From NCBI RefSeq assembly GCF_007828045.1, contig NZ_VITN01000006.1, forward strand, positions 248,001-312,000: 64,000 nt of DNA, in the 5' to 3' direction. Under the pieces are notes generated by a model. The model was not told where the DNA came from and ran no database searches. It saw only the letters and a list, made by a program, of their open reading frames with translations. Below are positions 59,421 through 64,000 of the stretch, in pieces (within the stretch, counting starts at the first letter, position 1; each line of letters opens with the position of its first letter). The translations under genes and the position numbers were made by a program. Source of the stretch: Nitrospirillum amazonense. Its GTDB lineage: Bacteria > Pseudomonadota > Alphaproteobacteria > Azospirillales > Azospirillaceae.

Positions 59421-59608
59421 GCCCCTCCCCAACTGCAAGGCCCCGCCTCAGAGCGGTAAATCTATCGCGCCACACCTATTGAGGGAACGACCAAACAGCG
59501 CGGCGCAGTAAAGTGGTGGCGGGTATAGGTCCCCGCCAGCCGCCAAGACGCCGCCGATATATGAAGGAACACTTTGTAGCTTACCTTCGTATCTGCTAAA
59601 CCCAAGAC

Positions 59609-60094
59609 ATGAACGATCCCATGGACAAGCCCGATGCGGGCGACCCTGACACCCCGGCCGTCATGGCGACGGCGGTGGAACTGCGCGTGGTCATGGGCCA
59701 GCTGCGGCGCAAGTTGCGCGAGCAGGCCAACGTCGGCGACCTGACGCCCTCGCAAATCGCCGTGCTGCGCCGGCTGGACGGCGGGCCGGCCACGGTGACA
59801 GCCCTGGCCAAGGCGGAGGGGGTGCGCCCCCAATCCTTGGGCGCCACCGTCGCGGCGTTGGAGGCGGCGGGCCTGGTGGCCGGCAGCCCCGACCCGGATG
59901 ACGGCCGCCAGACCTTGTGGGACCTGACCCCGGCCTGCCGCGAGCGGGTGCGGGCAGGCCGTGCCCTGCATGAGGATTGGCTGTTCCGTGCCATGCGCGC
60001 CCGCCTGACGGCGACGGAGCGGGCGGAACTGGGCCGCGCCGTCGACCTTCTGAAGCGCCTGGTGGTGGATACCCGTGACGGGGGCGCGTCGTGA
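59609..60094 (+). CDS. MarR-family regulator
   Basis: 161 residues. The winged-helix signature is LRVVMGQLRRKLREQANVGDLTPSQIAVLRRLDGG, ALAKAEGVRPQSLGATVAALEAAGLV and the wing SPDPDDGRQTLWDLTPA, in which the family's 'DxRR' Arg is replaced by GRQ. It overlaps the next gene by 4 bases (GTGA), so it is the obvious candidate to control the MFS transporter. Its promoter lies in the 188-base spacer to the membrane protein gene (59421-59608). Confidence 0.92.
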   Translation: MNDPMDKPDAGDPDTPAVMATAVELRVVMGQLRRKLREQANVGDLTPSQIAVLRRLDGGPATVTALAKAEGVRPQSLGATVAALEAAGLVAGSPDPDDGRQTLWDLTPACRERVRAGRALHEDWLFRAMRARLTATERAELGRAVDLLKRLVVDTRDGGAS

Positions 60095-61344
60095 CCGCGT
60101 CCGCCCCCACCGGCACCTTCCGGTCCCTGGCCAATCGCAATTTCCGCCTGTGGTTTCTGGGCGCCATCGTGTCCAACGTCGGCACCTGGATGCAGCGCAC
60201 GGCGCAGGATTGGCTGGTGCTGACGGAACTGGCGCACGTCAACGGCGCCTCCGCGGTCGGCATCGTCATGGGCCTGCAGTTCGGCCCCCTGGCCCTGATG
60301 CTGCCCTTCAGCGGCTTCGCCGCCGATTATTTCGACCGGCGGCGCCTGGTGTTCTGCACCCAGCTCGCCTCCGGCCTGCTGGCGCTGGGCCTGGGCCTCC
60401 TGACCGTGTTGGGCTTGGTGCAGCTGTGGCACGTCTATGTTTTCGCCTTCCTGTTGGGCTGCGTCGCGGCCTTCGACGCCCCCGCCCGGCAGACCTTCAT
60501 CGGCGAGCTGGTGGGGGAGGCGGACCTGGCCAACGCCGTGGCGCTCAACTCCACCTCCTTCAACGCCGCGCGCATGATCGGGCCGGCGGTGGCCGGCGTG
60601 CTGATCGCGGCGGTGGGCACGGGCTGGGTGTTCCTGATCAACGCCGCCTCCTTCGTCGCCGTCATCGGTTCCCTCTGCCTGTTGCGGGTGGCGGATTTCC
60701 ACCCCCGCACGCGGGCGGTGCGCAGCCGGGGCAGCTTCATCGGCGGCTTCCACTACGTCTGGGGCCGCCCGGATTTGCGGGCCGTGCTGCTGATGCTGTT
60801 CCTCATCGGCACCTTCGGCCTGAACTTCCCCATCTTCATCTCCACCATGGCGGTGCACGCCTTCCAGGCGGGGGCGGGGGAATATGGGGTGCTCAGCTCC
60901 ACCATGGCTATCGGCTCCGTCGCCGGCGCCCTGCTGGCGGCCAAGCGCGCCACGCCCACCCTGCCCCTGCTGGTGGGCGCCGCGCTGCTGTTCGGCGCGG
61001 GATGCGCCCTGGCGGCGGTCATGCCCACCACCTGGGCGTTCGGCATCCTGTTGGTCGTCATCGGCGTGGCGGCGCAGACCTTCACCACCTCCACCAACAG
61101 CCTGGTGCAGCTGTCGACCGACAGCGCCATGCGCGGCCGGGTGGTGGCGTTGCTGCTGGCCATCGCCGTGGGCGGCACGCCCCTGGGCGCCCCTATCGTC
61201 GGCTGGGTGGCCGACGTGGCCGGGCCCCGCTGGTCCCTGGGCTTGGGCGCCGCCTCGGGCGTGGTCGCGGCGCTGGTGGGTATGCGTTATTTGCTCAAGC
61301 ACACCGGGTGGCGGCTTTGGGGCGAGATCAAAACCTCAGCGTGA
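60091..61344 (+). CDS. MFS transporter (EntS-like)
   Basis: 417 residues from the GTG at 60091, overlapping the MarR stop. TFRSLANRNFRLWFLGAIVSNVGTWMQRTAQDWLVL is the opening of the MFS_3/enterobactin-exporter group, and the fold shows 12 spans. FAADYFDRRRLVF is the loop 2-3 motif A region. FIGELVGEADLANAVALNSTSFNAARMIGPAVAGVLI completes the first half. It probably exports a drug or siderophore and is regulated by the adjoining MarR. The convergent sensor kinase gene overlaps its last 17 bases (61328-61344). Confidence 0.92.
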   Translation: MTASAPTGTFRSLANRNFRLWFLGAIVSNVGTWMQRTAQDWLVLTELAHVNGASAVGIVMGLQFGPLALMLPFSGFAADYFDRRRLVFCTQLASGLLALGLGLLTVLGLVQLWHVYVFAFLLGCVAAFDAPARQTFIGELVGEADLANAVALNSTSFNAARMIGPAVAGVLIAAVGTGWVFLINAASFVAVIGSLCLLRVADFHPRTRAVRSRGSFIGGFHYVWGRPDLRAVLLMLFLIGTFGLNFPIFISTMAVHAFQAGAGEYGVLSSTMAIGSVAGALLAAKRATPTLPLLVGAALLFGAGCALAAVMPTTWAFGILLVVIGVAAQTFTTSTNSLVQLSTDSAMRGRVVALLLAIAVGGTPLGAPIVGWVADVAGPRWSLGLGAASGVVAALVGMRYLLKHTGWRLWGEIKTSA

Positions 61345-62707
61345 ACACCGTGCCGCCGCCCTCCACCGGCGACGCGGCGATGCTGCCGCCGTGGGCCAGC
61401 ATGATCTGGCGGGCCAGCGGCAGGCCGATGCCGCTGCCCTCGCGCTTGGTGGTGTAGAAGGGCACGAAGATCTTGTCGGCTACGTCGGGCGGGATGCCGG
61501 GGCCGTTGTCGCGCACCAGCAGGTTCAGATGGCCGGTCACGTCCAGGTGGCCCGCCAGGGTGATGGCCGGGGCGCGGGTTGCCGTGCCGCCGGCCTTCCA
61601 CTCGTCAAGCGCCTCCACCGCGTTCTTCACCAGGTTGATCAGCACCTGGTCGATCAGGTCGGGGTCGGCGCTGATCTCCAGCGAGGGCGGCAGCACCACC
61701 ACCTCCAGCGCCACGCCATGCTCCGCCATTGCCGGGCCCATCAGCCGTTCCACCCGGCCGAACAGCTCACGCACCTTCAGCCGCTCCACCTTCGGCCGGG
61801 GCATCTGGGTGAAGCGGCGGTAGCGCTCGACGAAGCGCAGCAGGCCGCCGGCGCGGCGGGTGACGGTGTCCATGGCCTCACCCGCGTCGGCGGCGTCCAG
61901 CAGCACGGCGGGGGGCAGGCCGGGGATGGTCTCCAACTGGGTGCGCAGGTCGGCCAGCAGCGACTGCGCCGTGCCCGCCAGGGACGAGACGGGTGTCAGC
62001 GAGTTCATCATCTCATGCGTTAGCACCCGCACCAGGTCGGACCAGGCCTTGACCTCCGTCGCCTCCAGCTCCCCGCCGATGTTCTGCAGGCTGATCAGCA
62101 GGCGGGGCCCGTCCGCCAGGGTCAATTGGGTGGCGCGCACCGTCAGGTGCAGGGGCGTGATGCCGCCCGCCACCTTCAGCAGGGCGCTTTGCCCCGGTTC
62201 CAGCACGCGCAGCGCCGAATCCAGGGTGCCGCCGTCCACCAGGCGGCGGTTCAGGTCGTCATGGCCGATCAGGCGGCGGGCCACGTTGTTCAGCAGGTTG
62301 ACGCGGCCGTCGGGATGCACCTCGGCCAGGGCCACGGGCACATGCTCCACCAGCACGTTCAGGTAATCGGCCTTGCGCTCGGTATCGGCGCGGGCGTCGC
62401 GGAACTTGTCGAACACCCCGGCGAAGGCCTGCCCCAGTTCCTGGAAGCTGGGACCCATGGCGCGATAGCTGAAGCTCTGGGTGAAGTCGGAATGGCTGAG
62501 CGCGTTCAGAAAGCGCGCCAGCTCGCGGTTGGTGGTGTTCACCACCCGCACCACCCCGCCGATCTGGAAGGCGATCAGGAACAGCGCCAGCGCCTCGGTG
62601 GCGTGGTAGTCGGTGGCCTGCAGCAGCAGGCCCAGGGCCACGCAGCTGAGGCACAGCAGGGTCACCCGCAGGGTCAGCGCCGTGCTGAACGACGACTTAA
62701 AGACCAT
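61328..62707 (-). CDS. Sensor histidine kinase, NtrY-like
   Basis: 459 residues from the ATG at 62707, preceded by GGAGAAGC and overlapping the regulator stop by 11 bases. Two N-terminal membrane segments (LRVTLLCLSCVALGLLLQATD and EALALFLIAFQIGGVVRVV) lead to a HAMP-like and PAS region (LVEHVPVALAEVHPDGRVNLLNNVARRLIG). The H-box is VRVLTHEMMNSLTPVSSLAG, with His as phospho-acceptor. N-box LVKNAVEALDE, G1 VRDNGPGIP and G2 GSGIGLPLARQI are intact. The H-box (HEMMNSL) is of the NtrY/PrlS kind. It works with the response regulator upstream in the same operon. Confidence 0.92.
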   Translation of the reverse strand: MVFKSSFSTALTLRVTLLCLSCVALGLLLQATDYHATEALALFLIAFQIGGVVRVVNTTNRELARFLNALSHSDFTQSFSYRAMGPSFQELGQAFAGVFDKFRDARADTERKADYLNVLVEHVPVALAEVHPDGRVNLLNNVARRLIGHDDLNRRLVDGGTLDSALRVLEPGQSALLKVAGGITPLHLTVRATQLTLADGPRLLISLQNIGGELEATEVKAWSDLVRVLTHEMMNSLTPVSSLAGTAQSLLADLRTQLETIPGLPPAVLLDAADAGEAMDTVTRRAGGLLRFVERYRRFTQMPRPKVERLKVRELFGRVERLMGPAMAEHGVALEVVVLPPSLEISADPDLIDQVLINLVKNAVEALDEWKAGGTATRAPAITLAGHLDVTGHLNLLVRDNGPGIPPDVADKIFVPFYTTKREGSGIGLPLARQIMLAHGGSIAASPVEGGGTVFTLRF

Positions 62708-64000
62708 GCTTCTCCATCCGGCGGTAGAGGGAGGTGCGGGTGATGCCCAGCTCATTGGCGGCGTGGCTGATGTTGCCCTGGTGCTTGTCCAGCGCCCGGC
62801 GGATCACCTGCGCCTCCACCGTTTCCAAATCCAAGGTACCCAACGTCAACGCATTGGGAGCAAGGCCGCCATTGCCCGCCAGAGCTGGGGGTGGCGGCGC
62901 TGCCGGCCGGGGGGCGCCGCCGGGGGCGGAGGGCAGGGAGAAATCCTCCGCCTCCAGCACGTCGCCGGCGCCCAGGATCATGGCGCGCTCCACCGCGTGG
63001 CGCAGGGCGCGGACGTTGCCGGGCCAGTGATAGGCCTTCAGCCGCGCCAGCGCGTCGTCGGACAGGCGGCGCGGCGGGATGGCGTATTTGCGGGCGTACA
63101 GTCCCATGAAATGCGCGACCAGGGCCGGGATGTCGTCCGCCCGGTCGCGCAAGGGGGGCAGGCGCAGCTCCACCGTGTTGATGCGGTACAGCAGGTCCTG
63201 GCGGAAGGTGTCCGGGCTTTCCAGCTGTTCCACCGGCATGTTGGTGGCGGAGATCAGGCGCACGTCGATGGGGATGGGCCGGTTGCCGCCCACGGGGATG
63301 ACCACGCGCTGCTCCAGCACCGACAGCAGCTTGCTCTGCTGGTACAGCGGCAGGTTGCCGATCTCATCCAGGAACAGGGTGCCGCCGTTGGCTGCCACCA
63401 GCCGGCCGACGCGGTCCTCCTTGGCGTCGGTGAAGGCGCCCTTCTTGTGGCCGAACAGCTCGCTCTCGAACAGGTTCTCGGCGATGGCGCCCAGGTCCAC
63501 GGCCACGAACACCTGGTCCGCGCGGCGGGACCGGCGGTGGATCTCGCGCGCGATGACCTCCTTGCCGGTGCCGTTCTCACCCAGGATCAGGACGTTGGCG
63601 TCGGTGGGGGCGGCGCGGTCCACCAGGGTCAGCACCCGGGCCATGGCCGGGCTGCTGCCGATGAGCGTTTGCCCCGGCTGGTCCAGGGCGGCCGCCAGTT
63701 CCTTGTTGCGGGCGCCCAGCTGCGCCGCCTCGCGCCGGGAGGCGGTCAGGGTCATGGCGCTCATCAGCGTCGCCACCAGCCGCTCGTTCGACCAGGGCTT
63801 CAGCACGAAGTCGCAGGCGCCCTGCTTCATCGCCTCCACCGCCGTGCCCACGTCGCCATAGGCGGTCATGAGGATGACGGACAGGGTGGGGTCGATCTCC
63901 AGCACCCGTTTCAGCCACTGGAAGCCTTCGCGCCCCGTGTTGGCGCCGATGGCGAAGTTCATGTCCAGCAGGACGGCGTCGAACACCTCATCCTTCAACA
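62697..64000 (-). CDS. Sigma-54-dependent response regulator, NtrC family (N-terminus beyond the window)
   Basis: At least 433 residues; the gene runs off the right edge, so the first ~45 receiver residues, including the acidic pocket, are missing. The receiver has phospho-Asp in DAVLLDMNFAIGANTGREG, an insertion after it (the loop is longer than usual), and VILMTAYGDVGTAVEAM. The AAA+ domain has Walker A LILGENGTGKE, the sigma-54 contact loop GHKKGAFTDAKEDR (GAFTDA in place of GAFTGA), and Walker B GTLFLDEIGNL. The C-terminal Fis-type HTH is NISHAANELGITRTSLYRRMEKHGL. It drives sigma-54 promoters on phosphorylation by the kinase encoded downstream. Confidence 0.94.
   Translation of the reverse strand, partial: LKDEVFDAVLLDMNFAIGANTGREGFQWLKRVLEIDPTLSVILMTAYGDVGTAVEAMKQGACDFVLKPWSNERLVATLMSAMTLTASRREAAQLGARNKELAAALDQPGQTLIGSSPAMARVLTLVDRAAPTDANVLILGENGTGKEVIAREIHRRSRRADQVFVAVDLGAIAENLFESELFGHKKGAFTDAKEDRVGRLVAANGGTLFLDEIGNLPLYQQSKLLSVLEQRVVIPVGGNRPIPIDVRLISATNMPVEQLESPDTFRQDLLYRINTVELRLPPLRDRADDIPALVAHFMGLYARKYAIPPRRLSDDALARLKAYHWPGNVRALRHAVERAMILGAGDVLEAEDFSLPSAPGGAPRPAAPPPPALAGNGGLAPNALTLGTLDLETVEAQVIRRALDKHQGNISHAANELGITRTSLYRRMEKHGL

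Overview
The window reads as chromosomal DNA of a high-GC, flagellated alphaproteobacterium, most likely a member of the Rhodospirillales/Azospirillaceae. This is inferred from gene content, not from a marker-gene comparison. The indicators are a divK-pleD pair beside rpmG and a dprA-topA-rnr-DUF983 block, an order known from alphaproteobacteria. A fused secDF, an EipB (DUF1849) homologue and an NtrY/NtrC-like pair point the same way. Nearly all DNA is coding. I saw no rRNA, tRNA, CRISPR array, prophage or insertion sequence.

Layout. 1-3054 (minus): flagellar hook genes flgD, flgE, two small helical proteins and the start of flgK, next to a TPR/glycosyltransferase-like protein (3502-5193) that may modify flagellin. 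5295-8523: a MarR-type regulator, a cold-shock protein, an RssA-type patatin and a fumarylpyruvate-hydrolase-like enzyme. 8605-13906: an MsbA-type exporter, an alpha/beta hydrolase, then a GNAT / 74-residue protein / RLAN-ATP-grasp group that looks like a peptide-ligase system. 13977-14659: a higBA toxin-antitoxin module with a double-dyad operator. 14898-19788: secDF followed by a series of hairpins, a Ser/Thr/His-rich protein and RNase D. 20102-27121: two TonB-dependent siderophore receptors with iron-box-like dyads, flanking aspS and a parDE module. 27433-32864: a double-domain M16 peptidase, a DUF1579 protein, a diguanylate cyclase and EipB. 32907-33619: vapBC. 33752-38234: a CPA2 antiporter, a flavin-dependent halogenase and an acetyl-CoA hydrolase/transferase. 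38551-45610: a small secreted protein with a duplicated Cys motif, then an Aae-like efflux system (DUF1656, membrane-fusion protein, NodT-type outer-membrane factor, FUSC) interrupted by two LysR regulators. 45892-58521: the cell-cycle/housekeeping block divK, pleD, GT25, rpmG, a lone rebB, an S41 peptidase, DUF983, VOC, rnr, topA, dprA. 58518-64000: a membrane protein, a MarR-MFS pair and an NtrY/NtrC-like two-component system cut by the window edge.

The most unusual signals are these: (i) the GNAT / small protein / RLAN-ATP-grasp neighbourhood; (ii) a 32-bp bipartite motif with identical spacing upstream of the LysR/FUSC promoter region and of the secreted Cys-motif gene, suggesting one regulon; (iii) a lone R-body (RebB) gene; (iv) three toxin-antitoxin modules, each with a recognisable operator repeat; (v) a run of perfect hairpins downstream of secDF; and (vi) an orphan halogenase that keeps its catalytic Lys and Glu but has an altered GWxWxIP motif. 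All functional statements rest on reading motifs and neighbourhoods; no database search was possible.
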